The position numbers and the translations under genes are program-made. From NCBI RefSeq assembly GCF_000307855.1, contig NZ_AJLR01000116.1, positions 36,884 through 100,883 of the forward strand: a stretch of 64,000 nt of DNA. Reading direction: 5' to 3'. Origin of the DNA: Schinkia azotoformans LMG 9581 (GTDB lineage Bacteria > Bacillota > Bacilli > Bacillales > Bacillaceae_J). Positions within the stretch are counted from its first letter, which is position 1; each line of letters begins with the position of its first letter. The notes under the pieces are model-generated. The model saw only the letters and a program-made list of their open reading frames with translations, searched no databases and was not told the origin of the DNA. Of the stretch, positions 9,297 through 17,479 are shown one piece after another.

Positions 9297-9916
9297 TTTG
9301 CTTCACCCCTTTTCAAAGCCTCTTCATACTCTTCCATCGTATCAATATCAAAAAACAGCCTTTCATTTTCGTAGGGTAGGACTCTTCCATTAAGAACTGA
9401 ATTACCTGTTAGCAATTTCTTAGCGCCATTATCTCCCTTTAATTGTTGTAAAAGCGGGAATAACTGTTTCCCAATAAGAAATGGTGGTCTAATAATATTG
9501 TTAAAGCTTGACGCGACATAGTCTACTTTTTCCTGTCGGAATATGTTTATTAGACTATTAATCATTTCGAAATGAATAAAGGGCTGATCAGCTAATAAAA
9601 TGACCACTCCAGCGACGTCAGTGGTATGGGAAGATTGTATTCCAAAATTAAGTGAATAAGAGAGCCCTAGATGGGAATTGGGACATTGGATCGCGGTGAT
9701 TTTTTCAGTGAAATAAGGTTTTAATGCTTTAAGCGTCCATTCTTCATCAGGGAAAACCACGATAATATGGTCAAGCTCGGAATGCAACGCAGTTCGAAGG
9801 GCGTAGCTCCCTAAGGGGTGGTTTCCTAATGGAAGGACAAGTTTATTTTGACCCATCCTTGAACCCCGACCTGCCGCCAAATAGATACCTACAATAGAGC
9901 GATGATTTGCTGTCAT
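9272..9916 (-). CDS. pucB: Molybdenum cofactor nucleotidyltransferase (MocA/PucB-like)
   Basis: 214 residues with the NTP-transferase signature LAAGRGSRMGQNKLVLP at the N-terminus and the metal-binding LLADQPF near residue 105. The family attaches CMP (or GMP) to molybdopterin to make the dinucleotide cofactor needed by xanthine-dehydrogenase-type enzymes. Its start overlaps the stop of the pucA-like gene (ATGA) and its end overlaps the large-subunit gene, which places cofactor maturation and apoenzyme in one transcript. Confidence 0.88.
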   Translation of the reverse strand: MTANHRSIVGIYLAAGRGSRMGQNKLVLPLGNHPLGSYALRTALHSELDHIIVVFPDEEWTLKALKPYFTEKITAIQCPNSHLGLSYSLNFGIQSSHTTDVAGVVILLADQPFIHFEMINSLINIFRQEKVDYVASSFNNIIRPPFLIGKQLFPLLQQLKGDNGAKKLLTGNSVLNGRVLPYENERLFFDIDTMEEYEEALKRGEANCISLERE

Positions 9917-10917
9917 TTCAAATGGCTCTGCCGAAATATTTGAATGATTTCCGCCATAATCGAAACAGCAATTTCCTCACTGCCTTTTGCCCCAATAGAC
10001 AGACCAATTGGATAATAAAGATTGTTTTTATACTCTTTTCCTTTTAATAACCGCTTTGTTCTTGTCTCAGAACCTAATATTCCAATATAACGAACATCAT
10101 AGTTTATTATGTTTTTCAGAAACTCTTCATCTTTTGAAAAATTATGACTCATAATAACAACGAAATCATTTTTTGAAAGAGTGATTTGATCCATAATTTT
10201 TTGTGGGTATCCCCCAATATAGTATTGGTTGGCAGAAGGGAAATGATATTCATTGCAAAGGCCAGGTCTCCAATCACAAAGCTTTAGAAAGAAACCGATT
10301 TTGGCAGCTAATGTAACAAGCGGCTTTGCATCTTCCCCTGCGCCGAATATGAGAAGAACTGGAGGTGGTGTAAATAAGTTAGTATATTTGAAGCCTTCCT
10401 GGATGCGGGTAATATTAGTTTTTTCAATAATTTCTTGTCCGTGATCAATCTCAAATGAATAGGATTTTAAAGTGGAATCGTTCGAAAATTCCTTTTCATG
10501 CAGTACAGTTTTCCCGTTTTCTAATGAATTTTTTAAAAATAAAAGCTCCTTTCTTAGCTTTTCATCGATTGGTTCCAAAAGAATGGTGAGGACCCCATTG
10601 CAGCCTATACCCTGCCCCCATCCAATGTCATCAATACTTCTTAAATCATACGTGACTGTTTGTGGACGTTTTGACAAGAATAACTCTTTGCACCTTATAA
10701 CGAGGTCTTCCTCTAAGCATCCCGGTGAAATCATCCCTACCGTTTGACCACTTTCCGATATCAGCATCAATGTACCTTCCTTTAGGTACGCTGATCCATC
10801 AACATTAATAATCGTTGCAATGATCCACTTTTCTGTTGAATTTTGAACGACTTCCAAAATCCTCAAAAGGTTTTGCATATTTTTCAACTCCACAGGGAAA
10901 CTTGGTCCTGTTTCCAA
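9913..10917 (-). CDS. pucA: XdhC/CoxI/PucA family Mo-cofactor insertion factor
   Basis: 334 residues. XdhC-family chaperone that binds molybdopterin cofactor, oversees its sulfuration and inserts it into the large subunit. The N-terminal XdhC/CoxI domain has GCLEEDLV and GWGQGIGCNG; the C-terminal Rossmann domain has LIFGAGEDAKPLV and VIMSHNF. First gene of the operon. Two starts are possible: TTG at 10917 after GGAGAGG, or ATG at 10878 (MQNLLRILE) after GGAG. The latter matches the usual family start better. Confidence 0.88.
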   Translation of the reverse strand: METGPSFPVELKNMQNLLRILEVVQNSTEKWIIATIINVDGSAYLKEGTLMLISESGQTVGMISPGCLEEDLVIRCKELFLSKRPQTVTYDLRSIDDIGWGQGIGCNGVLTILLEPIDEKLRKELLFLKNSLENGKTVLHEKEFSNDSTLKSYSFEIDHGQEIIEKTNITRIQEGFKYTNLFTPPPVLLIFGAGEDAKPLVTLAAKIGFFLKLCDWRPGLCNEYHFPSANQYYIGGYPQKIMDQITLSKNDFVVIMSHNFSKDEEFLKNIINYDVRYIGILGSETRTKRLLKGKEYKNNLYYPIGLSIGAKGSEEIAVSIMAEIIQIFRQSHLK

Positions 10918-11105
10918 AATAATTTACCTCTCCGGTTAAGATTTATGAAGCTATTATGGAAAAAATGCCCTTATTTAATAAGAAGGACAGGTTTATACAT
11001 CAAAAAACTCGTTAGAAAACAAGCCCCATATATATTTTTTTTAAAAATATGGTCGCAACATCCGACTAAACGACGAATAACATAGATTGGGAGGGTGTAA
11101 CGATT

Positions 11106-11555
11106 ATGAAAATAAACGATGAATTAGAAAAGGATCAACAAATCATTTTAACAATTCAGCGTGAAATTGCGATCGTTACAGCCGTGTTATTATTAACTGG
11201 GCAAATAACCATTATTGGAGTTTTTGTTACGCCGGGAGGATTTCGGGCTTCCTTAGGGGGACCCCTAACAGGGGCGAGTAGAATAGAAAGTAAAACGGGC
11301 AGTCAAACTGTGAATTTAATTATCGATATCATTGATATCGTTCTCGCGCTTTTATTAATAGGCGATGAACTCCGTGTAACAGGTAGCTTTATTGCACCGG
11401 GATCATTTACTATTAATGTAGGAGGTCCAATATTTGGTGTTCCTATGCCTGAGCCAAACCTTCCTACAATGAAAAATGAATATCGTTTTTTTCAAAGAAT
11501 CGTCGATCGACACTTTCATGTGGACCCTAATTTAGTTGAAAAATTGACAAAGTGA
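11106..11555 (+). CDS. Uncharacterised protein with duplicated TPGGF-GGP motif
   Basis: 149 residues, not recognised. It contains an internal duplication: a hydrophobic segment (ITIIGVFV / LRVTGSFI) followed by TPGGFRASLGGPLTG and again APGSFTINVGGPIFG. A polar tail ends FHVDPNLVEKLTK. Two hydrophobic stretches could be membrane-associated or form a beta structure. Start ATG after GGGAGGGTG. A 39-residue membrane ORF follows 10 nt later. Divergent from the molybdo-hydroxylase operon. Confidence 0.75.
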   Translation: MKINDELEKDQQIILTIQREIAIVTAVLLLTGQITIIGVFVTPGGFRASLGGPLTGASRIESKTGSQTVNLIIDIIDIVLALLLIGDELRVTGSFIAPGSFTINVGGPIFGVPMPEPNLPTMKNEYRFFQRIVDRHFHVDPNLVEKLTK

Positions 11556-11565
11556 GTGATATATA

Positions 11566-11685
11566 ATGGCGTTAACGGATATTCCAACTCTACAACCATC
11601 AAAGGGAAGCATTTTTCTAATTGCACTTCCGTTGGTAATCTTTATATTTTTCTTTGTAAAATCGAAAAAAGAGGATGCAATATGA
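11566..11685 (+). CDS. Small single-pass membrane protein
   Basis: 39 residues: a short polar start (MALTDIPTLQPSKG), one transmembrane helix (about residues 15-31) and a charged end KSKKEDAI. It starts 10 nt after the preceding stop, on the same strand. Function unknown; the arrangement suggests co-expression with the upstream protein. Confidence 0.55.
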   Translation: MALTDIPTLQPSKGSIFLIALPLVIFIFFFVKSKKEDAI

Positions 11686-11741
11686 CTACAATCTAAAAAG
11701 TCATGGGACGAAGCACCTTAGATTTTGTGATAAATATTTCA

Positions 11742-11784
11742 CTTCGGACTGAAGACGCACTCAATACCTAAATTCAGTCCGAAG
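11742..11784. repeat. Twelve-bp perfect inverted repeat
   Basis: CTTCGGACTGAA / TTCAGTCCGAAG separated by 19 nt, between convergent genes. There is no T-run, so a terminator role is uncertain. Confidence 0.6.
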
Positions 11785-11820
11785 ACAGATCAACAACTTG
11801 GAAATAAGGCTTTAGCCCAC

Positions 11821-12447
11821 TTATTGATATAGTTGATCACTATTTCCTGCAATCGGATTTTGATAATTCACCATATATTGCTGGATTTGCGATTGATTTT
11901 CCGGGATAACCTGATACATAGATCCAATTTTAGCGATGTCAGTAGGGTTTGCATTTTCAACCGGATAATAGCCTTTTGATGCCATATACTGCCACATGTC
12001 ATAGGCATGAGCGCAACTCATCATAAATGCTGTTTGACAGAATGAACGAACTTCTGGATTAACCATCTCCATTGCTGCCCAAGCATATTCACGCCCTGCT
12101 CTTTTTAACGTTAAAAGGTAGGCCGTAGCCATTTCGCGGTCATTCATATTCTCGATCATCGTTCTTGGCTGAACGGCTGGAGCCGGTGCCACGATTTGCA
12201 TGTAGGAATCAGGGACTTGTCTATCTTCTTTTAACAAGGGGAGCTCCCGCTTCGCACCCTCTGTCTTATTTAAAAATTCAACCTTCATGTTATAGTCCCG
12301 TACATGGAATGGAAAATGTCTTTCAAGAATTTGCTTAAATTCAGGGCACTGTACATGATGCAGCATATATCCCATATTCGTGATGGAGTTAACACAACTC
12401 ATTGTTAATTCATTTAAATCATGCAATTCGTGTGCAGCTAATTTCAT
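11821..12447 (-). CDS. CotF-family spore coat protein
   Basis: 208 residues. It begins MKLAAHELHDLNELTMSC, typical of the ferritin-like helical CotF/coat F family, and has a methionine- and tyrosine-rich C-terminal half with the helical segment AYAWAAMEMVNPEVRSFCQ-like. CotF proteins are synthesised in the mother cell and cross-linked into the spore coat. Start ATG after GGAGGATT. No operon partner is visible; a mother-cell sigma factor (E or K) would be expected to drive it but no promoter was assigned. Confidence 0.85.
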   Translation of the reverse strand: MKLAAHELHDLNELTMSCVNSITNMGYMLHHVQCPEFKQILERHFPFHVRDYNMKVEFLNKTEGAKRELPLLKEDRQVPDSYMQIVAPAPAVQPRTMIENMNDREMATAYLLTLKRAGREYAWAAMEMVNPEVRSFCQTAFMMSCAHAYDMWQYMASKGYYPVENANPTDIAKIGSMYQVIPENQSQIQQYMVNYQNPIAGNSDQLYQ

Positions 12448-12532
12448 TTTTAATCCTCCAGTAGGTAATTTAAGATACCCCCTTATATTGTTTAAAATTG
12501 GAACAAATTATACTATGAATAAGCTTGTCCAC

Positions 12533-12841
12533 TTAATATATAAACAGCTCAACAACAAACACAGCTAGACACGAAAGAATAGAAACCTTAATCAAACTAC
12601 CGCCCAAATAGGCTAATATAATAGCAACAACAAATCCAATTAAGGCTGACCACTGGGATACAGTTGCATTCAATATAGCTGGAAAAATCATGACCGCCAG
12701 TGTTACATAGGGTACATAATACAAAAATGATTTAATAAACGTATTTTTGATTTCTTTCCTAATCAGTGTTAACGGCAGTACCCTGATGATATAGGTCACC
12801 GTGGCCATCATTAAAATGTATAATACAACGCTAGCCTTCAT
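12533..12841 (-). CDS. azlD: Branched-chain amino acid exporter small subunit AzlD
   Basis: 102 residues with about four hydrophobic helices and the family pattern TYIIRVLPL near the N-terminus. AzlD works with AzlC to export branched-chain amino acids or analogues. Start ATG after GAGGAGG, 11 nt inside azlC, so translation is coupled. Confidence 0.88.
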   Translation of the reverse strand: MKASVVLYILMMATVTYIIRVLPLTLIRKEIKNTFIKSFLYYVPYVTLAVMIFPAILNATVSQWSALIGFVVAIILAYLGGSLIKVSILSCLAVFVVELFIY

Positions 12842-13550
12842 GTATAGCCTCCTCTTTTACAGGAAACAATGCTGCCGCAATCCCTGCTATTACTATAGTT
12901 AACACAATAATTTTCACTCCAGAAGATATGGTGTGAAATACTGGAAGTTTTGCAAACAGTAGACTTGCCACCATCGACACCAAGATAACTCCGGATAGCA
13001 ATTTGTTCCCTTTTGACGGTGGAATGATAACCGCGATCAACATCCCATAGAGTGCAATGCTTAATGCACTGGTTGCTCTTGAAGGTAAAATATTCCCTGA
13101 AACTACGCCCAGAAATGTACCCAAAACCCATCCTGGCATCGCTACACTAACTAAGCCGTATACATAATAAGGACTTAGCTTCCCTCTAACGGCCATTGAC
13201 GCACCAAATACTTCATCTGTTATTCCGTATGCCATTAGCAATCTATGGAACAACGACGTATTCGAATCAATTTTTTGCGACAAGGCGAAAGACATGAGAA
13301 TATATCTCGAATTTATGATGAGCTGTGTGACAGCAATTTCCACCATCGTTGCCATTGCAGCAATCAAGGTAAGACCAGCAAATTGGCCAGCAGAAGTTAA
13401 ATTGGTTGCCGACATGAAAATAGCTTCATACGGATTTAACCCTGCTTGTTTAGCAATAATTCCAAACGTAAAAGAAACTGCCAAATAGCCTAGCGCAATT
13501 GGAATGCCGTCCTTAACACCCCTTTTCCATTCTTTAATATTCGAAGTCAT
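12831..13550 (-). CDS. azlC: Branched-chain amino acid exporter large subunit AzlC
   Basis: 239 residues of the AzlC (LIV-E) family. The pattern GIPIALGYLAVSFTFGI in the first helix and TNLTSAGQFAGL are characteristic. The frame is open further upstream, but the start is set by GGAGG followed by ATG giving MTSNIKEWKRG. Divergently transcribed from a LysR-type regulator that probably controls it. Confidence 0.9.
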   Translation of the reverse strand: MTSNIKEWKRGVKDGIPIALGYLAVSFTFGIIAKQAGLNPYEAIFMSATNLTSAGQFAGLTLIAAMATMVEIAVTQLIINSRYILMSFALSQKIDSNTSLFHRLLMAYGITDEVFGASMAVRGKLSPYYVYGLVSVAMPGWVLGTFLGVVSGNILPSRATSALSIALYGMLIAVIIPPSKGNKLLSGVILVSMVASLLFAKLPVFHTISSGVKIIVLTIVIAGIAAALFPVKEEAIHEG

Positions 13551-13681
13551 CAAAATATCCTCCAAATCATCAAATCTACCAAATTGTTCTGATTTTATCA
13601 CATAGTTTGACAATAAGTAAAATTAATATATATGATTAATGCATTAGAGTTACTTATGTAAATAACGGAGGTTTAGTTCGG

Positions 13682-14542
13682 ATGAAACACTATGAAGCTT
13701 TTATGAAGGTAATTGAAAAAGGAAGCTTTACAAAAGCAGCTGAAGAATTAGGATATACACAATCAGCAGTTAGCCAATTGATCCAAACCCTAGAGGATGA
13801 GCTTTCGACAACACTATTATTCCGTTCCAGAAAAGGGGTCAGCCTAACACCTGATGGCGAACAGTTTCTACCATATATTACGAACGTAAGTAATGCCTAT
13901 TGGGAGCTTTTGGAGAAGAAAAAAGAAATGCAAGGGCTTGAAGGCGGGCTCATTCGCATTGGAACTTTCTCAAGTGTTTCCTGTAATTGGCTGCCTCGGT
14001 TAATCAAAGACTTTAAAGTGATCTATCCATCTGTTCACTTTCAATTGCAGCAAGGGGAATACACAAGTATTGTTAAAAGTATCAAGGATGGCAGTGTCGA
14101 TTTTGGATTCGTCAATCCTGATGCTGTTACGGACCTACCAACAGTTCCTTTAAAAGACGACGAAATGCTGGCTGTGCTACCATGCAATCATCCACTGGCG
14201 TCCCGAGAAAATGTCACTTTAGAAGAATTATCACACGAGCCATTTATCCTTTTGGACGAAGGCGAATTAAGCGAGCCCCTCGAAATCTTTAAACAAAATG
14301 AATTGCAGCCGAATACCCAATACCGGGTCCACGACGACTATACAATTATGTCTATGGTCGAAAACGGTCTTGGCATTTCCATCTTACCCGAATTGGTCCT
14401 TAATCGAGTCAGTTACGAATTAGTGAAGAAGAAAATCTCTCCGCCAATCATCCGAACGATTGGAATTGCGTATAAAAATAAAAAAATCCTGCCACTTTCC
14501 AGCAGGTATTTTATTGATTTTATGATTGAGAGGTTTGCTTAA
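13682..14542 (+). CDS. LysR-family transcriptional regulator
   Basis: 286 residues. The N-terminal winged helix-turn-helix (residues 1-60: GSFTKAAEELGYTQSAVSQ, then LEDEL and LFRSRKGVSLTPDG) is followed by a periplasmic-binding-like ligand domain. Start ATG after GGAGG. Divergent from azlCD across about 130 nt. By the usual LysR logic it would control azlCD; in B. subtilis the azl genes are governed instead by the Lrp-type AzlB. The effector is unknown. Confidence 0.9.
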   Translation: MKHYEAFMKVIEKGSFTKAAEELGYTQSAVSQLIQTLEDELSTTLLFRSRKGVSLTPDGEQFLPYITNVSNAYWELLEKKKEMQGLEGGLIRIGTFSSVSCNWLPRLIKDFKVIYPSVHFQLQQGEYTSIVKSIKDGSVDFGFVNPDAVTDLPTVPLKDDEMLAVLPCNHPLASRENVTLEELSHEPFILLDEGELSEPLEIFKQNELQPNTQYRVHDDYTIMSMVENGLGISILPELVLNRVSYELVKKKISPPIIRTIGIAYKNKKILPLSSRYFIDFMIERFA

Positions 14543-14546
14543 ATCG

Positions 14547-14588
14547 AAAAAGCGTTGCTAATTACCCTGCGATTAGCGACGCTTTTTT
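14547..14588. terminator. Bidirectional terminator between lysR and the yiaA-like gene
   Basis: Fifteen-bp stem AAAAGCGTTGCTAAT / ATTAGCGACGCTTTT with one mismatch, with T-runs on both strands. Confidence 0.92.
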
Positions 14589-14593
14589 ATCAC

Positions 14594-15067
14594 TCAATCT
14601 CTTTCTCTTGCCCTCTGTGAATCTCGAATATTCTTTTGGACCGTAATCGCAGCAAATAAACTAAGGACGAACGCCATCCCATAAAATCCCTTTTCGCTTA
14701 AAACCAAACTTCCTGCATTGTATAAACCGATGGCCATCAATGATATTGATACAATAAGTGCAACCCAACTGATTCCATAATAAATACCCGTAACTGGGAT
14801 CCCCTCGTCTTTATCTCTTACCGCTTTTTGTAAAGATACCGCTGAATAAAGTCCAAATATTAAAATTGCAAAGTAATAACCTTTCTCGTTCAGTTGCATC
14901 GTCGAGTTAAATAAACCGATGAGATAGGCCGAAACACCTACTAACAGTGCTCCCCAAGAAGCGCCTTTAAAGGCTGAAGTGGGTTCTCCTTCTTTCCTTT
15001 CAAGCTTCATCTTTTTTAATTCATTTTGTTTTTCTTTATCTAATACAACCTCATTATCATTAGACAT
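14594..15067 (-). CDS. YiaA/YiaB-family inner membrane protein
   Basis: 157 residues: a charged N-terminus of about 30 residues, then two copies of the YiaA/B two-helix domain. Each copy shows [19 protein letters not shown] / EKGFYGMAF and a closing QKAVRD / QKNIRD. Four transmembrane helices are expected. Biochemical function is unknown for the family. Start ATG after GGAGGAG. Confidence 0.85.
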   Translation of the reverse strand: MSNDNEVVLDKEKQNELKKMKLERKEGEPTSAFKGASWGALLVGVSAYLIGLFNSTMQLNEKGYYFAILIFGLYSAVSLQKAVRDKDEGIPVTGIYYGISWVALIVSISLMAIGLYNAGSLVLSEKGFYGMAFVLSLFAAITVQKNIRDSQRARERD

Positions 15068-15103
15068 CGATGATTTCTCCTCCTTTATTTACATATTAAA
15101 AAT

Positions 15104-15131
15104 GGAGCACTGCAGATATCTGTAGTACTCC
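15104..15131 (-). terminator. Hairpin downstream of the flavodoxin gene
   Basis: Minus-strand stem GGAGTACTACAG / CTGCAGTGCTCC with two mismatched positions, followed by ATTTTTAAT. It lies about 110 nt beyond the flavodoxin stop and upstream of the yiaA-like gene. Confidence 0.6.
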
Positions 15132-15205
15132 TACTTAAATTTATTATACGGGAAACTTTTACAAAAAATAGATAAATTTTTTCCAAATTTTAAATTAAGG
15201 GTTCT

Positions 15206-15241
15206 AAATCACATGGCGGCACAGGGGCCGAGCCATGATTT
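15206..15241. repeat. Imperfect palindrome at the flavodoxin 3' end
   Basis: AAATCACATGGC / GCCAT-GATTT around a CGGCACAGGGGCCG core. It overlaps the stop of the flavodoxin gene and is similar in style to the other dispersed palindromes of this window. Confidence 0.5.
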
Positions 15242-15689
15242 AAATACTGTTTACCGATTCAGCAAATCTTTTTCCAAATTCCTTGCACCGTTCTTCATCG
15301 TTTTCATCCGGATACTGTTCCACCTTCAAGCTTTCCAATGCTATTATTCCGCCATTTTCTTCAATCATTTTTTCTATGATGTCAACCGCCCCACAAAAGT
15401 CATCATAAGATGTATCACCCGAACCGAATACAGCAAATTTTTTGCCTGTGAAATCTAATCCACGTATTCCGTCACAAAAATCAAGGAATTCGTCTGGGAT
15501 TTCTCCATCCCCCCATGTGTAGGAACCCAGTATAACTGTTTCGTAGTCGTTGATCTCATGTGCATCAACCTCAAGCGCATCCTTTCGTATTATATCAAAA
15601 CCACTCTCTGTAATACCTTCCTCCACCAATCCAGCAATTGTCTCAGTATTTCCAGTCATACTACAATAAACCATCAGGATCTTTTCCAT
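15240..15689 (-). CDS. Flavodoxin, Fur-regulated
   Basis: 149 residues of the short-chain flavodoxin family. The FMN phosphate loop is YCSMTGNTETIA (residues 7-18); isoalloxazine-contacting loops are GSYTWGDGEIPDEF and FGSGDTSYDDFCGA. It replaces ferredoxin as electron carrier under iron limitation, in line with the Fur operator on its promoter, and is comparable to B. subtilis YkuN/YkuP. Start ATG after GGGGTGG; a GTG three codons upstream is less likely. Confidence 0.93.
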   Translation of the reverse strand: MEKILMVYCSMTGNTETIAGLVEEGITESGFDIIRKDALEVDAHEINDYETVILGSYTWGDGEIPDEFLDFCDGIRGLDFTGKKFAVFGSGDTSYDDFCGAVDIIEKMIEENGGIIALESLKVEQYPDENDEERCKEFGKRFAESVNSI

Positions 15690-15736
15690 TCTAACCACCC
15701 CTAGTATAGATAGTAGAAATGTTATTTTCTAAATTA

Positions 15737-15764
15737 ATTATATAATAACGATTATCATTATCAA
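15737..15764 (-). promoter_or_regulatory. Flavodoxin promoter with overlapping Fur box
   Basis: On the minus strand TTGATA (15759-15764), 16-nt spacer, TATAAT (15737-15742). Plus-strand bases 15749-15763 match the 7-1-7 Fur consensus TGATAATNATTATCA at 13 of 15 positions, covering the -35 and spacer. Fe-Fur bound here would block RNA polymerase. Confidence 0.8.
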
Positions 15765-15782
15765 TTTGATAGAAATCAATTT

Positions 15783-16105
15783 TTAAATATATTTCATTAC
15801 TGATTTAAAAACAAGGCTCTTATCTAAGATATTTTGCCTTTTGCTACCTTTTTTAAGGTTCGTTCTAATAAATAGACGGAAACATTCCGCCAATTTGATT
15901 TTAAACCGCAAAATTGGGCGACTTTTCTTTGAATAACAGGAAAACCTCCGCTTATTTAATCCGAAATGAGCTCCATTTTGCAAATAACCGGAAAACTATT
16001 TGTTACCCTTCCAAGGGGGTGCCAGCTTTTTCGTAGTGTAGCTCTAATTCTAAATGAATAAACCTCTGCTTTTCTTCCATAAAGAACAAAGTTTACGAAA
16101 ACAGC
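15783..16105. other. Intergenic region with degenerate repeat-like sequence, no gene
   Basis: No convincing gene. The short minus-strand ORF here has no RBS. The stretch 15865-16000 contains recurring pieces (AACAGGAAAACCTCCGCTTATTT, AACCGGAAAACTATTTGTT) resembling intergenic repeats common in Bacillaceae. Confidence 0.4.
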
Positions 16106-16163
16106 CAAAAACAAAAAACAATACCTCCGAATACAGAATAGTCCTTTGTATTCGGAGGTATTG
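16105..16163 (-). terminator. Terminator of the ABM-domain gene
   Basis: Seventeen-bp perfect stem CAATACCTCCGAATACA / TGTATTCGGAGGTATTG (16119-16135 / 16147-16163). On the minus strand it is followed by TTTTTTGTTTTTGG. Confidence 0.92.
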
Positions 16164-16194
16164 CTTCATTATTGTCGCTTTTCAACCACTACGT

Positions 16195-16500
16195 CTACTT
16201 GAGTGGCCCATGATTAATCTTTGTTAACTCCTCATTCACTTCAAAAATTTTAGCGTTAACAGGATCAATGCCAAAGCCTTTTAACCTTTCCGTATGCATG
16301 TTCAAATATTTTTGGGCTGCTTCCTTTGTCTCAAACAAATAAATGCCGCCGGCTTCTTTAGCATCACTGTTCTCAGTCCAAATTTTCCACAAAAAGCCTT
16401 CTTCTTCATTAATGCTCTTCGCTAGACCAGCAAAACCTTCAGCCATCTCTTGACCAAATGGTCCCTCCATTTTAAAATCAACCTGCAAAATAACTGCCAT
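16195..16500 (-). CDS. YdhR-like dimeric alpha-beta barrel protein (putative mono-oxygenase)
   Basis: 101 residues: MAVILQVDFKMEGPFG start, then EGFLWKIWTEN and GGIYLFETKEAAQKYLNMH, the pattern of YdhR/ABM-type ferredoxin-like fold proteins. YdhR of E. coli is a structural relative of quinone mono-oxygenases with no proven substrate. Start ATG after AAGGAG; the ORF extends three codons further upstream without support. Confidence 0.82.
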   Translation of the reverse strand: MAVILQVDFKMEGPFGQEMAEGFAGLAKSINEEEGFLWKIWTENSDAKEAGGIYLFETKEAAQKYLNMHTERLKGFGIDPVNAKIFEVNEELTKINHGPLK

Positions 16501-16543
16501 TTCTAACACTCCTTATTTTTGTTTAAAGTATTGTAGGAAAATC

Positions 16544-16861
16544 TTATTTAATTCTTTTCAATTCCCGTAGCTCTGTTTCTTGTTCAAGGGAGCGCAGAGC
16601 TAAGGATTCAAGAATTTTATCCTGCCGTTCTTGTCCTTCTTTAAGAGATGAAAGTTCGCCACGCATAAGATGCATGTCCATTGAAAGATTTTCCAATTTG
16701 GCGTCAGATTCTTCTTGGCGATGGTGAATAGCTTTGGTTAATTGTGTATTCTCTTCTAATTGAGATTTGATACTTTGATTATCTTCTTTAAGACCTTTTA
16801 TATCCTCTTTCATGCCTTTAATTTCATTCATTAATTCCTTAAACATTTGTTCCGTATTCAT
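16544..16861 (-). CDS. Coiled-coil protein of unknown function
   Basis: 105 residues, almost wholly heptad-patterned and highly charged (repeats of MKEDIKGLKEDNQSIKSQ type), predicted as a continuous coiled coil. No transmembrane segment or catalytic motif. Start ATG after GAAGGGAG. It lies 43 nt upstream of the ABM-domain gene on the same strand, so the two may be co-transcribed. Confidence 0.75.
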   Translation of the reverse strand: MNTEQMFKELMNEIKGMKEDIKGLKEDNQSIKSQLEENTQLTKAIHHRQEESDAKLENLSMDMHLMRGELSSLKEGQERQDKILESLALRSLEQETELRELKRIK

Positions 16862-17133
16862 CTTTTTTCTCCCTTCAAAAATATTTTTGTCTAATCCGTT
16901 CGAATTCCGTCAATATTTACTTCATTGTAACACGAAAAAACTTTAAACAAATACATGGGATTTTAGAACATTGTTCATATGAAATTGTTTCGTAACTTCT
17001 TTATTTTGAAAATGGTTTGGAATAAGGTCTGTTTCGGATGGTATTAGTGGAATTTAGAGTGGAGATCGTGTTTGTTATTTAAATTTCGACAAATATCTAA
17101 TAAATCCTGCTTTTAATTCATTAAATAAAATAA
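16862..17133. other. Intergenic, no feature seen
   Basis: AT-rich spacer between the coiled-coil gene and the SRP RNA terminator. I see no ORF with an RBS and no hairpin of note. Confidence 0.5.
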
Positions 17134-17166
17134 TAAACGCTAATTCCTAAATAGAACTAGCGTTTA
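17134..17166 (-). terminator. SRP RNA terminator
   Basis: Stem TAAACGCTAATT / AACTAGCGTTTA with one mismatch, followed on the minus strand by a T-rich tract. It lies just past the predicted 3' end of the SRP RNA. Confidence 0.8.
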
Positions 17167-17189
17167 AGTCTTAAGTAAAGTTAAACAAA

Positions 17190-17458
17190 CCGTGAACCTA
17201 TCATTGATATCGAAATATAAGTGTTACTCATGCAGCAAGCTCATTCAGAGCAATCCTTCGACACACAGAAATGACCACTTATGGCTGCTTCGTTCCCGAC
17301 CTGACCAATCTGATGGGTATCTGTTGCGAGGACTCCGAAGGTCAACACCGCTTACATAAGGCAAACCTTACACTGTCATACAGCAGAAAAGGAATTCAGC
17401 CTCGCTAAAGCGGATTGCGAATTACAGGGCACCGCTAGCTCCCCGCCTACCACGGTAT
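17190..17458 (-). ncRNA. ffs: Signal recognition particle RNA (long Bacillus type, scRNA)
   Basis: The minus strand carries the conserved domain IV hairpin, GGTCAGGTCGGGAACGAAGC then AGCC (17283-17306), with the GGAA tetraloop and the asymmetric loop bound by Ffh. The 5' part has GGGGAGCTAGCGGTGCCCTG, like the Alu-domain start of Bacillus scRNA, and the ends CCGTGG and TTCACGG can pair. The length of about 270 nt fits the long Bacillus SRP RNA with an Alu domain, not the short 4.5S form. In B. subtilis scr lies between tadA and dnaX; neither is here. Ends are approximate. Confidence 0.9.
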
Positions 17459-17479
17459 GGAATTATTATCTAAATATAA

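Noticed and set aside
15783..15983. 66-residue minus-strand ORF
   Set aside because: No RBS, no homology pattern, and it translates repeat-like intergenic sequence.
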